Source: Allopontixanthobacter sediminis (lineage in GTDB: Bacteria > Pseudomonadota > Alphaproteobacteria > Sphingomonadales > Sphingomonadaceae). From it: a DNA stretch of 64,000 nt. A program made the position numbers and the translations under genes. The stretch is taken from NCBI RefSeq assembly GCF_009828115.1, contig NZ_WTYL01000001.1, positions 62,001 to 126,000 of the forward strand, written 5' to 3'. Positions 44,025 through 52,890 of the stretch are shown piece after piece. The first letter of the stretch is position 1, and each line of letters starts with the position of its first letter. The notes below the pieces were generated by a model, which was not told where the DNA came from, made no database searches, and saw nothing but the letters and a program-made list of their open reading frames with translations.

Positions 44025-45244
44025 GCGTGAACTGCCAGGACGCCGCGAACGCGGTCGGCAACGGCGTCGCGGCGGCGCTGCAAGGCGTCGATTGCGTTGC
44101 TGCGGAAATGACCGGCGAGGCGTTCGGGCGGTTGTTCGCACCCGGCGGAGCGCTCGGGCCGGTGCTGACGATCGTGCTCGTGCTGTTCGTGGTGATGTTC
44201 GCCATCGCGCTGATGCTGGGTCGGACCAATCTCAGCGTCCGGTCGCTGGTGCCGCGGATGATCACTCTTGGCCTCGTGCTGACTTTCGCGACCAGTTGGA
44301 TTGCGTATCAGGCAGTGGTCTGGAACCTCGCGATTGCCGCACCTGATTATCTGGCTTCGACCCTGACCGGCGATGCCGGCTCTGCAACAACCACTTTCGC
44401 CAACAAGATCGACGTAGTGTTTGCTGCGATCGAGGAAGCGACGCGAACCCAGGCCGGTGCACAAGAGGGTGCGGGCGCGGATATTTCCGCATTCTCGCCC
44501 AAGGGAATGCTCTGGCTCGGCGCGATGCTGCTGCTGCTGGGCACCGTCGGGGTCCTCGTGACCGCGCGTATCGGGCTGGCTGTGCTGGTCGCTCTCGGCC
44601 CGATCTTCGTAGTTATGGCGCTGTTCAATGGCACGCGCGGACTGTTTACCGGCTGGCTCAAGGGCGTGGTGATGCTGGCCCTGACGCCGCTGTTCGCGGT
44701 CCTCGGCGGGAGCGTGATGCTGGAGCTTGCGGTACCAGTTCTCTCCTCCCTCGCGCTTACCCCCGGCGAAGTCGCGGCCCGCCCGGCAATGGCGTTCTTC
44801 ATGATCGGTGCGGTGCACGTCGCGCTGATGATCATGGTGCTGAAAGTTTCCGCCACCATGGTATCCGGCTGGCGGGTGTTCGGCCTGGTGCCGGATAAAG
44901 GCGCGGAGCAGGCGACCCAGACGGTCTACACCATTCCGCAAACCAGCGGCGCGGCAGGACAGGCTCCGGCTCCAGCCGGCGCCGCTGGCGGTTCGTCCTC
45001 GCGGCAGATCCCGATCTCGGCGGTCACGACCGGTGCCCCGGCGAACGATCCCGGTACCGGCCTTGCGCCAGCCGCCTCCCGCGAAACGCGGATATTCAAC
45101 AGCTCCGCCGGTTCGGGGCAGGTTCAGCCGCTCACCGCCAACCCGTCACGCACCCGGGGCATCGGCAACCGGTACAAATCACCCGGCGCAAAGCCTGCCG
45201 CTGACGGCGCAGGAAACAATTCCATCACGGAGAAATTCAAATGA
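44021..45244 (+). CDS. virB6: VirB6/TrbL-like polytopic T4SS protein
   Basis: 407 residues from a GTG that overlaps the VirB4 stop. Six to seven hydrophobic helices lie between residues 45 and 290, with a periplasmic loop containing TFANKIDVVFAAIEEATRT, a feature of VirB6 proteins. The C-terminal 110 residues are Gly/Ala/Pro-rich and soluble. It forms part of the inner-membrane complex. VirB5 and VirB8, usually encoded beside VirB6, are not found on either side. Confidence 0.88.
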   Translation: MSVNCQDAANAVGNGVAAALQGVDCVAAEMTGEAFGRLFAPGGALGPVLTIVLVLFVVMFAIALMLGRTNLSVRSLVPRMITLGLVLTFATSWIAYQAVVWNLAIAAPDYLASTLTGDAGSATTTFANKIDVVFAAIEEATRTQAGAQEGAGADISAFSPKGMLWLGAMLLLLGTVGVLVTARIGLAVLVALGPIFVVMALFNGTRGLFTGWLKGVVMLALTPLFAVLGGSVMLELAVPVLSSLALTPGEVAARPAMAFFMIGAVHVALMIMVLKVSATMVSGWRVFGLVPDKGAEQATQTVYTIPQTSGAAGQAPAPAGAAGGSSSRQIPISAVTTGAPANDPGTGLAPAASRETRIFNSSAGSGQVQPLTANPSRTRGIGNRYKSPGAKPAADGAGNNSITEKFK

Positions 45245-46041
45245 CCCGCGCGCTTATCCTTGCGCCCCTGCTGCCCGGATTGCTGGCCGCCAGCCTGTTC
45301 GCTGTACCTGCTGCCTTTGCGCAGGACGCGCGATTGGTAGAACGGCTGTACAATCCTGCGGAGGTCGTCCGTATCGATGGGCGTACCAAGGTCCAGGCGA
45401 CCATCGCCTTCGCGGAGGATGAGCGGATCGAAAACGTCGCCATCGGCGATTCCGAGGCGTGGCAGGTGACCCCGAACAAGCGGGCCAATCTGCTGTTCAT
45501 CAAGCCACTGTCACCGGCGGCGCGGACCAACATGACGGTGGTGACCGACCGTCGGACCTACCTGTTCGACCTGGTCGCGAGCCCCAAGGCGCAGCCGCTG
45601 TATGTGCTGCGATTCACCTATCCGCCAGAACCCGAAGCGGAAGAACCCCAGCTTGCCGGGACCGCCAGCCCTGTGGAAATGGCCGCCGCGACCGACCCCT
45701 ATGCGGTCGTCGATCCGGCGCAACTGAACTTCGAATGGGCTCGCAAAGGCGACCGGAACCTGATGCCGTCTCGCGCTTATGACGATGGCAACGCCACCTT
45801 CCTGACGTGGCCCGACGGCCAGGGCATTCCGGCGATCCTGACGAGGGACCACGAGGGCACCGAGGGTCCGGTAAACTTCGCGGTGCGCGGCAACATGATC
45901 GTGGTCGATGGAGTCCCGGCGGAAATCGTCCTGCGGTCCGGCGACGATCTCGCCACTCTGACGAACGAAGGTCCACCGCGTCCGGTCGTCACCTCGCCGT
46001 CACCCGCTTCCAATCTCTTCGCTCAAGCAAAAGGATCGTAA
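45241..46041 (+). CDS. virB9: VirB9/TrbG/CagX-like T4SS protein
   Basis: 266 residues; the ATG overlaps the VirB6 stop (ATGA). Signal peptide ending PAAFAQD, then the VirB9 N-terminal domain (AEVVRIDGRTKVQATIAF, GDSEAWQVTPNKRANLLFIKP, NMTVVTDRRTYLFDL) and the C-terminal CagX domain (PSRAYDDGNATFLTWPDGQGIPAIL). It forms the outer-membrane core ring with VirB10, normally stabilised by the lipoprotein VirB7, which is not seen here. Confidence 0.92.
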   Translation: MTRALILAPLLPGLLAASLFAVPAAFAQDARLVERLYNPAEVVRIDGRTKVQATIAFAEDERIENVAIGDSEAWQVTPNKRANLLFIKPLSPAARTNMTVVTDRRTYLFDLVASPKAQPLYVLRFTYPPEPEAEEPQLAGTASPVEMAAATDPYAVVDPAQLNFEWARKGDRNLMPSRAYDDGNATFLTWPDGQGIPAILTRDHEGTEGPVNFAVRGNMIVVDGVPAEIVLRSGDDLATLTNEGPPRPVVTSPSPASNLFAQAKGS

Positions 46042-46043
46042 CC

Positions 46044-47156
46044 ATGCGCCTGGCGTCCAGCAATCTCGCCCGCAGTGCCAAGAATGATACGGCAAGCGAC
46101 GTCGATCCTCGCGAGCAGGAGACGGCCGAAATCATCGACCTCGCCAGCCGCAATTCGTTCCCCGCCGTCACCCAGCGCAAGGACAAGTCCGACGGGCTGG
46201 GCCTCGCCGCCGGGGTGGCGTTTGTGGGCCTGCTCGGCGCGGTGACGCTGTGGAGCATGAATTCTTCCCGGATGGCCGAGCCGCAAGGTGTCGGCAATCC
46301 GCAGATCGCACCTGCCGCGCCGGCCGCGCAGCCGGTCCAGCCAGTCGCTGAAGCGGCACCCGCGCCGCAGCCGATCCAGCCGCAGCCCGATCCCGCACCA
46401 GCCCCGGTCTATGCCAATCCGCCGATGGCCAATCCGGGCGTCGCCACTAATCCTTATGCCAGCCCGACGGTGGTGTTCGATGCGAGCGGTTCCGCGGTGC
46501 CCTTGGTGATGGCGCCTGCACCAGGCGAAGCCAGCGGCTCCCGCACCGGAGACGCGAACGATTTTGCCAGCCGTATCGGTGGCGTGGGCGGCAGCACCGC
46601 GCAAGCCGTCGCGATGAGCAATCCCCAAACGACGGTAACGCAAGGCACGCTGATCCCGGCGATACTCGAAACCGCGATCGAAACCGACGTCCCGGGCTAT
46701 GTCCGCGCGGTGGTCAGCCAGGATGTGCGCAGCTTCGATGGCAAAAACGTGCTCGTACCGCGGAGTTCGCGGTTGATCGGACAATACCAATCCGGCCTGC
46801 AAGGCGGGCAGAAGCGCGCCTATGTAATCTGGACCCGCCTGATCCGGCCCGACGGCGCTTCGGTGAACCTTGCCTCGCCAGCGGTCGGGTTCGATGGGAC
46901 GACGGGGTTGGCGGGCGATGTAAACACCCACTTCTTCCAGCGGTTCGGGTCCGCCATGCTGCTGTCCGTGATCGGCGGGCTGACCGCTGTTGCATCCGGC
47001 GGGACGTCGGTAATCCTCGGCGGCGGTCAGAGCGCAGCGTCTACGGCGCTGCAGCAGAATGGCCAGATCAGCCCAACCGTGCGGGTTCGCCAAGGGGAAC
47101 CGATCCGGGTATTCACAGCCCGCGACCTCGATTTCTCGCGGGTTTCCGGGACCTGA
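46044..47156 (+). CDS. virB10: VirB10/TrbI-like T4SS core protein
   Basis: 370 residues from the ATG at 46044, two bases after the VirB9 stop. A cytoplasmic tail, one transmembrane helix (about 52-70), a Pro/Ala/Gln-rich periplasmic region (about 82-125), then the C-terminal TrbI domain: GTLIPAILETAIETDVPGYVRA, VLVPRSSRLIGQY, and the antenna-bearing AVGFDGTTGLAGDVNTHF. It spans inner to outer membrane. All normal elements are present. Confidence 0.93.
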   Translation: MRLASSNLARSAKNDTASDVDPREQETAEIIDLASRNSFPAVTQRKDKSDGLGLAAGVAFVGLLGAVTLWSMNSSRMAEPQGVGNPQIAPAAPAAQPVQPVAEAAPAPQPIQPQPDPAPAPVYANPPMANPGVATNPYASPTVVFDASGSAVPLVMAPAPGEASGSRTGDANDFASRIGGVGGSTAQAVAMSNPQTTVTQGTLIPAILETAIETDVPGYVRAVVSQDVRSFDGKNVLVPRSSRLIGQYQSGLQGGQKRAYVIWTRLIRPDGASVNLASPAVGFDGTTGLAGDVNTHFFQRFGSAMLLSVIGGLTAVASGGTSVILGGGQSAASTALQQNGQISPTVRVRQGEPIRVFTARDLDFSRVSGT

Positions 47157-47163
47157 TTGACGC

Positions 47164-48189
47164 ATGAGCGCCGACATCCATCCTTTCCAGGCTGACGCAG
47201 ACCGGCAAGCTGCCGCGGTTGCGGAGCGAAGCGTCTATCTCGACGCCTATCTCGCGCCGTTCCGCCAATGGCTCGACCGCGATACGATTACGGAAATCAT
47301 GGTCAACCGGCCGGGTGAAGTGTGGATCGAAGATGCGGCGTCGCCGGGCATGCAGCGACTGGAAGTGCCTGAGATCGATGACCGGCTGATCCAGCGACTG
47401 GCCGAACAGGTGGCCCGTGTCAGCCACCAGGGGATCAACCGTGAACATCCGCTGCTGGGGGCGACCTTGCCCTCCGCGCCGGGGCAGACCGGGGCGCGTA
47501 TCCAGTTCTGCGGCCCGCCCGCAGCGCGCAAGCACTGGACCATGGCCATCCGCCGCCACCGCCGGCTCGACCTGCCGCTCGATGCCTATGACGCGGGGCC
47601 GCTCGCGCCGCCGCAGCAGCCTGCGATGCCCGATCCACAGTTGGAACCGATTGCCTATCTGCGGGAGGCCATCCGGCACCGGCAGACGATCCTGATTTCC
47701 GGCGGTACCTCGACCGGTAAGACCACCTTTCTCAACGCCATGCTCGGCGAAATTCCCCGGCACGAACGGGTGGTTCTGGTGGAGGACACGCCGGAATTGA
47801 AGCTGCCCGGTGCGAACGGTGTCGGGCTGGTCGCGGTCAAGGGCGAGCTGGGCGAGGCCAAGGTTACCGCCAATGAACTGCTCCAGGCGGCGCTGCGCCT
47901 TCGGCCCGACCGGATCGTGCTAGGCGAACTGCGCGGAGCGGAAAGTGTCAGCTTCCTGCGCGCGATCAACACGGGCCATCCAGGCAGTTTCTCGACCATT
48001 CACGCCAACAGCTTGCCCGGTGCGCTCGAACAATTGGCGCTGATGGTCATGCAGACCGGGATCGGGCTGACCCGGACGGACACTATTGCTTACGCCGCCT
48101 CCGTCATCGATGTGTTCGTGCAACTCGGCCGCGACGCAAATGGCAAACGCGGGATTACGCAAATTGCGAAAAGCAGCGACCTGGTTTGA
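47164..48189 (+). CDS. virB11: VirB11-like T4SS ATPase
   Basis: 341 residues. N-terminal domain with LDRDTITEIMVNRPGEVWIED and VSHQGINREHPLLGATLPS; RecA-like domain with Walker A GGTSTGKTT (180-188), Asp box LVEDTPELKL, Walker B RIVLGELRGAE and His box FSTIHANS. It is a hexameric traffic ATPase that couples to VirB4. It ends the T4SS genes; ppk starts 135 bases downstream on the same strand. No virD4 coupling protein follows. Confidence 0.95.
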   Translation: MSADIHPFQADADRQAAAVAERSVYLDAYLAPFRQWLDRDTITEIMVNRPGEVWIEDAASPGMQRLEVPEIDDRLIQRLAEQVARVSHQGINREHPLLGATLPSAPGQTGARIQFCGPPAARKHWTMAIRRHRRLDLPLDAYDAGPLAPPQQPAMPDPQLEPIAYLREAIRHRQTILISGGTSTGKTTFLNAMLGEIPRHERVVLVEDTPELKLPGANGVGLVAVKGELGEAKVTANELLQAALRLRPDRIVLGELRGAESVSFLRAINTGHPGSFSTIHANSLPGALEQLALMVMQTGIGLTRTDTIAYAASVIDVFVQLGRDANGKRGITQIAKSSDLV

Positions 48190-48212
48190 CGGTTTCGGGC
48201 CTGCCGCAAGTA

Positions 48213-48228
48213 TGACACCTATGTGTCA
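48213..48228. promoter_or_regulatory. 16-base palindrome upstream of ppk
   Basis: TGACAC-CTAT-GTGTCA, a perfect inverted repeat 23 bases after the virB11 stop and about 100 bases before ppk. It contains GTCA halves facing each other rather than the direct repeat of a Pho box, so another regulator, or none, may bind. Confidence 0.35.
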
Positions 48229-48324
48229 GGTAGCAAATCGGGATTTACACGCATGGCCCTGCGCCCCAATCGTGATACCTTGTCTTCCTTTCGGAGTGAC
48301 CCGCATTTCCGCCGGGCAAGAACC

Positions 48325-50484
48325 ATGAGCAGCGCCGCTATTGCTACCCAGGACGACGAACTGCCGGCTGCGGCGGACGGTGGCTCGGACACTTATGTAA
48401 ACCGCGAACTCAGCTGGTTGGCGTTTAACGAACGGGTGCTGGCGGAGGCATGCAATCCCAATTATCCGCTGCTGGAACGCCTGCGCTTCCTGTCTATCTC
48501 CGGCAGCAACCTCGACGAATTCATGATGATCCGCGTCGCCGGGCTGGTCGGACAGGCCCAACGCGGGATCGAGCGCCTTTCGATCGACGGTCAAACCCCG
48601 AGCCAGCAATTGTCCGCCATCCGCGAGCGGGTAGCGCGGTTGGGCCAGGTTCAGCAGGAAAGCTGGCGCAGTTTGCGGGCCAGCCTGGCGGACACCGGCA
48701 TCCATATTGCCGACGAACGTCGAATCGATGCCCACGCCTACAATTGGCTGAAGACCCATTTTCTTGAGGAAATCGCCCCGGTCCTGACCCTGCAGGCTCT
48801 CGATCCGGCGCATCCGTTTCCGTTCGTGGCCAACCAGGGGATGGGCCTGCTGTTCACGCTCACCCGATTGCGCGACGGTGAGCAGGTGGTCGAAATGATC
48901 CTGATCCCGTCCGGCGTGCCCCGGTTTGTCCGGGTACCGGGGGATGAAGCGGTCTATATCTCCATCGAGCGGCTGATTTGCCGGTTCGCCGACCACCTGT
49001 TTCCCGGCTTTTCCATCGTCGGTGATGGCGCGTTCCGCGTGCTGCGGGACAGCGACATCGAAATCGAGGAAGAAGCGGAGGATCTGGTCCGCACTTTCCG
49101 TACCGCGATCCAGCGCCGCCGCCGGGGGCAGGTGATCCAGCTGGAAATCGAGTCCGATTTCGAACCCGCCGCCGAACAATTGCTGCGCGACCAGCTCAAG
49201 GTTCACGACGCCTCGATCGTCAAGACCGACGGGATGATGGGCATCGCCGGGCTGGCGGACATTGTCGACGAGGACCGCCCGGACCTCAAGTTCGCGCATT
49301 ACAGCCCGCGCTATCCCGAACGCATCCTGGAACACGATGGCGACTGCTTCGCGGCTATCCGTGAAAAAGACATCATCATCCACCATCCCTACGAAAGTTT
49401 CGAGGTAGTGGTCGACTTCGTCCGGCAGGCAGCCGCCGATCCCGACGTCGTGGCAATCAAGCAGACATTGTACCGTGCGGGAAACCAGTCACCCGTGATC
49501 GCCGCGCTGATCGCCGCCGCCGAAGTGGGCAAATCGGTCACCGCGGTCGTCGAATTGAAAGCCCGGTTCGATGAAGAGCAGAACCTGCTGTGGGCCAGCC
49601 AGCTCGAGCGCGCGGGCGTGCAGGTCATCTACGGGTTTGTGGACTGGAAAACCCATGCCAAGGTTTCACTGGTCGTCCGGCGGGAAGACACCGGGTTCCG
49701 CACCTATTGTCACTTCGGGACAGGCAATTACCACCCTGTAACCGCCAAGATTTATACCGATCTCAGCTTCTTCACCGCCGATCCCAAGTTGACCCGCGAC
49801 GCGGCCAAGCTGTTCAACTTCGTCACCGGCTATGTCGAACCGCACGAGACCGAAGCGCTGGCGATATCGCCGATCGACCTGCGCGAAACGCTGTACGCGC
49901 ATATCGACCAGGAAATCGAAAATGCGGAAGCAGGTCGGCCAGCGGCAATCTGGGCCAAGCTGAACTCGTTGACCGACAAGGGCATGATCGACCGGTTGTA
50001 TGCCGCGAGCCGTGCCGGTGTCGAAATCCAGCTGATCATCCGGGGGATTTGCTGCCTGCGGGCGGGCATTGTCGGTCTGTCGGAAAACATCCGGGTCAAG
50101 TCGATTATCGGCCGGTTCCTGGAACACAGCCGGATCTGGGCATTTGCGAACGGGTACAAAATGCCGGGGGAACGCGCCAAGGTGTTCATCTCCAGCGCTG
50201 ATGCTATGTCGCGTAATCTTAACCGGCGCGTCGAATGCCTGGTCCCGATCCGCAACCGGACGGTCCACGACCAGGTGCTACAACAGGTCCTGCTGGCCAA
50301 CTTGCTCGACACCGACCAAAGCTGGGAACTCGAACCGGACGGGAGCTATACACGCATGGAACCGGGCGAAAAACCGTTCAACTGCCACCGCTACTTCATG
50401 ACCAATCCCTCTCTGTCAGGGCGCGGCGACGCGCTGGAACTTGACGGTGTGCCGACCCTGGCCCTGCGTAAGGGAGCGGTCTGA
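48325..50484 (+). CDS. ppk1: polyphosphate kinase 1
   Basis: 719 residues from the ATG at 48325; in-frame starts at 48223 and 48253 would add an unsupported extension. N domain YVNRELSWLAFNERVLAEA, head domain SGSNLDEFMMIRVAGL, and the catalytic C1 and C2 PLD-like domains: KQTLYRAGNQSPVIAALI, FVDWKTHAKVSLV with the phospho-accepting His444, and HFGTGNYHP. It reversibly polymerises the ATP gamma-phosphate into polyphosphate. The stop shares a base with the start of ppx, so the two are translationally coupled. Confidence 0.96.
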   Translation: MSSAAIATQDDELPAAADGGSDTYVNRELSWLAFNERVLAEACNPNYPLLERLRFLSISGSNLDEFMMIRVAGLVGQAQRGIERLSIDGQTPSQQLSAIRERVARLGQVQQESWRSLRASLADTGIHIADERRIDAHAYNWLKTHFLEEIAPVLTLQALDPAHPFPFVANQGMGLLFTLTRLRDGEQVVEMILIPSGVPRFVRVPGDEAVYISIERLICRFADHLFPGFSIVGDGAFRVLRDSDIEIEEEAEDLVRTFRTAIQRRRRGQVIQLEIESDFEPAAEQLLRDQLKVHDASIVKTDGMMGIAGLADIVDEDRPDLKFAHYSPRYPERILEHDGDCFAAIREKDIIIHHPYESFEVVVDFVRQAAADPDVVAIKQTLYRAGNQSPVIAALIAAAEVGKSVTAVVELKARFDEEQNLLWASQLERAGVQVIYGFVDWKTHAKVSLVVRREDTGFRTYCHFGTGNYHPVTAKIYTDLSFFTADPKLTRDAAKLFNFVTGYVEPHETEALAISPIDLRETLYAHIDQEIENAEAGRPAAIWAKLNSLTDKGMIDRLYAASRAGVEIQLIIRGICCLRAGIVGLSENIRVKSIIGRFLEHSRIWAFANGYKMPGERAKVFISSADAMSRNLNRRVECLVPIRNRTVHDQVLQQVLLANLLDTDQSWELEPDGSYTRMEPGEKPFNCHRYFMTNPSLSGRGDALELDGVPTLALRKGAV

Positions 50485-52043
50485 TGCCGCTGCGGGGGAG
50501 GAAGTCGGACCGGGAAGGCAAATTCTCCGGCCATACGGCGCAGCGGGCGATCATTGACATCGGGTCGAACAGCGTGCGGATGGTTCTGTATGGCGGATCG
50601 CCGCGTGCGCCGGTCACCCTGCTAAACGAAAAAGTCGTTGCGAAGCTGGGCCGTGATATCGGCAGCACTGGGCAGCTCGCGGACGCCGCGATCGACACAG
50701 CCATGCGTGGTCTCGGCCGGTATGCGCTGATACTCGACGATCTCGGCATCACCGACGTTGAAGTGGTGGCGACCGCAGCGGTGCGCGATGCATCCAACGG
50801 CCCGGAATTCCTCGAACAGGTTCGCGGGCTGGGACTTAAGCCACGCCTGCTGTCGGGCGAAGAGGAAGCCCGCGTCAGCGCCATGGGTGTGATCGGTGCG
50901 TTCCCCGGCGCCAGCGGTGTGGTTGCCGATCTTGGCGGTGGCAGCCTTGAACTGGTGCACATCGGGAATGGCGAATGCGGGGCAGGGGTATCCCTGCCGC
51001 TCGGCACGCTGCGGCTGCCCGAACTTCGCGGCGACAAGGTGCCGGACTTGAGGAAGATCGCGGCGCAGCTGCTGAAATCCGCCGGGTGGGATAGTCCGGT
51101 CGGCGGACCGCTTTATCTCGTTGGCGGCACTTGGCGCGCAATGGCTGTGTACGCGATGCACGCGCAGTCCCACCCCTTGTCGGACCCGCATGGCCTCGAG
51201 ATTGCGCATGACGATGCCCTCAGGCTTGCCGCGCAGATCGCCGAAAGCGATCCCGCGACGCTGCGCCAGACGCCGCGCGTGTCCAGCCAGCGGTCTGCCA
51301 GCCTGCCCGATGCCGGGGCTCTGCTCGGGGCATTGCTCAAGCGGTTGGAACCGGACCGGATCGTGTTCTCATCGTGGGGCCTGCGGGAAGGGCTGCTGTT
51401 CGACCGGCTGGAGCCCTATGCCAAGGGGCAGGACCCGCTGCTGGCCGGGATGGCGGTGTTCGCGGCGCAGCACGGCTGTCCCGCAACACTGGCGACACGG
51501 GTTGCCGGATGGACGGTCGACGCCCTGCCGCCGGGTTGGCAGGGGTCTGAGCGGCTCCGGCTGGCGGCGACCATGCTCTCGCTCGCATCGATGCAGACGG
51601 AGCCGAACCTGCGCACCGCCTCCGCTATCGACTGGGCGCTGCACAAACGCTGGATCGCGCTGGATTCGCCCGACCGCGCGATGCTTGCCGCGGCGGTCTC
51701 GGCCAACGGCAACAATTGCGATCTGCCCGGCAGGATTACCCAGCTGACCACGCCCGAACGCCTCGAAGTCGCCATTGCATGGGGACTGGCGATCCGCCTG
51801 TGCCGCCGCTTGGGCGCGCTGTCCCGGCGGACCTTCCGGGCCAGCAACCTGTCGATCGAAGACGGGGTACTGACCCTGACTCTCGAACAAAGTCATGCCC
51901 GCTTGGTCGGGCCGCTGACCGAAAAGGACTTGCGCCTGCTGGCGGGCCGCCTCGGTATGGAATCGCGGATTGAAATCGTCCCGAACACCTCCATCGTGCG
52001 GATCACCGATTACGCGTTCGGCGACCATTCGGTGGCCGTCTGA
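50484..52043 (+). CDS. ppx: Ppx/GppA-family exopolyphosphatase
   Basis: 519 residues. Actin-like ATPase fold: phosphate-1 loop AIIDIGSNSVRMVLYGG at about residue 17, GEEEARVSAMGVIGAF with the catalytic Glu, and VVADLGGGSLELVHIGNG. The C-terminal helical part (about 330-519) is of HD-related type. It degrades polyphosphate, or hydrolyses pppGpp, releasing phosphate or ppGpp. Start overlaps the ppk1 stop by one base. Confidence 0.94.
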   Translation: MPLRGRKSDREGKFSGHTAQRAIIDIGSNSVRMVLYGGSPRAPVTLLNEKVVAKLGRDIGSTGQLADAAIDTAMRGLGRYALILDDLGITDVEVVATAAVRDASNGPEFLEQVRGLGLKPRLLSGEEEARVSAMGVIGAFPGASGVVADLGGGSLELVHIGNGECGAGVSLPLGTLRLPELRGDKVPDLRKIAAQLLKSAGWDSPVGGPLYLVGGTWRAMAVYAMHAQSHPLSDPHGLEIAHDDALRLAAQIAESDPATLRQTPRVSSQRSASLPDAGALLGALLKRLEPDRIVFSSWGLREGLLFDRLEPYAKGQDPLLAGMAVFAAQHGCPATLATRVAGWTVDALPPGWQGSERLRLAATMLSLASMQTEPNLRTASAIDWALHKRWIALDSPDRAMLAAAVSANGNNCDLPGRITQLTTPERLEVAIAWGLAIRLCRRLGALSRRTFRASNLSIEDGVLTLTLEQSHARLVGPLTEKDLRLLAGRLGMESRIEIVPNTSIVRITDYAFGDHSVAV

Positions 52044-52056
52044 CTTTTCGGTTGAC

Positions 52057-52776
52057 TCAAGGCTGCTCCACCTTCGCAAAAGGCGAGAAGTCGGTGTCGG
52101 TGTCGAATATCTCGACCCCTTCGCGCCGCTTCAACCAGCCGACCACTGCATAGGTCACTGGCGTCAGCGCGGCTTCCCACGCGACCTTGATGGCCCACTG
52201 GGTAAAGATCACTTGCACCACCAGCTCGTTCGTCCATCCGGCCACACCAAGGAATGCGATGGGGTAGAATAGCGCGCTGTCGACGCCCTGGCCGAATACG
52301 GTCGAACCGATGGTGCGGGTCCAGAGCAGTTTGCCCCGGGTCCAGATCTTCATCTTGGCGAGCACATAGGAATTGACGAATTCCCCCGCCCAGAACGCGA
52401 TGATCGATGCCAGCACAATCCGCGGCACCTGTCCGAAAACCGCTTCGTAGGCGGCTTGGTTGCCCCAGTCTGCGGCCGGAGGCAGCGCGACCACCACCCA
52501 CGACATGAAAGCCATGAACAGCAGCGCCGCGAACCCAGCCCAGATGCAGCGGCGGGCATAGGCATAGCCGTACACCTCCGTCAGGACATCGCCGATGACA
52601 TAGCTGATCGGGAAGAACAGCACGCCGGCGCCGAACGGCCACATCCCGATGGCCGGCAGGTCGATCTCCGCAACCTTGCCCGCGCCGATCACGTTCGACA
52701 GCAGCAGGATCGTGACGAAGGCCGCCAGCACAAAATCGAAGTACCGGAATTGCAGGCGTGAATCGGGCTTGTTCAT
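52057..52776 (-). CDS. queuosine precursor transporter, YhhQ/VUT family
   Basis: 239 residues with about six hydrophobic segments. The family signature IGDVLTEVYGYAYARRCIWAGF is at about residues 60-80, with the later WAGEFVNSYVLAKMKIWTRG and STVFGQGVDSALFYPIAFLG. It imports a 7-deazaguanine precursor (preQ0 or preQ1) for tRNA queuosine. It is the last chromosomal gene before the tRNA-prophage junction. Confidence 0.92.
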   Translation of the reverse strand: MNKPDSRLQFRYFDFVLAAFVTILLLSNVIGAGKVAEIDLPAIGMWPFGAGVLFFPISYVIGDVLTEVYGYAYARRCIWAGFAALLFMAFMSWVVVALPPAADWGNQAAYEAVFGQVPRIVLASIIAFWAGEFVNSYVLAKMKIWTRGKLLWTRTIGSTVFGQGVDSALFYPIAFLGVAGWTNELVVQVIFTQWAIKVAWEAALTPVTYAVVGWLKRREGVEIFDTDTDFSPFAKVEQP

Positions 52777-52847
52777 GGGGCGGATGCGTATCCTGATTTG
52801 CCCAATCGGAAAAGCACGCTATGGCCCCGAACGCGGCAGCCCCGCAC

Positions 52848-52889
52848 GCGCCCGTAGCTCATCTGGATAGAGCGCGAGACTTCTAATCT
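52848..52889 (+). tRNA. 5' part of tRNA-Arg (anticodon TCT), split by prophage
   Basis: Acceptor 5' strand GCGCCCG (52848-52854), TA, D-arm GCTC-loop-GAGC (52857-52873), anticodon stem CGAGA, loop CTTCTAA with anticodon TCT at 52882-52884, then the first TCT of the 3' anticodon stem. From 52890 the sequence no longer follows a tRNA: no T-arm or acceptor 3' strand. The host tRNA-Arg gene was evidently cut here by integration. The rest should lie at the other prophage end, outside the window. Confidence 0.75.
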
Positions 52890-52890
52890 A
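52880..52890. other. putative attL core inside tRNA-Arg and integrase stop
   Basis: The tRNA anticodon-loop sequence CTTCTAATCTA (52880-52890) is the last sequence shared with a tRNA; the integrase stop codon (CTA on plus, 52888-52890) lies within it. The exact core boundaries need the right-hand junction. Confidence 0.5.

Noticed and set aside
48226-49386. 386-codon frame antisense to ppk1
   Set aside because: Shadow of a highly conserved catalytic gene.
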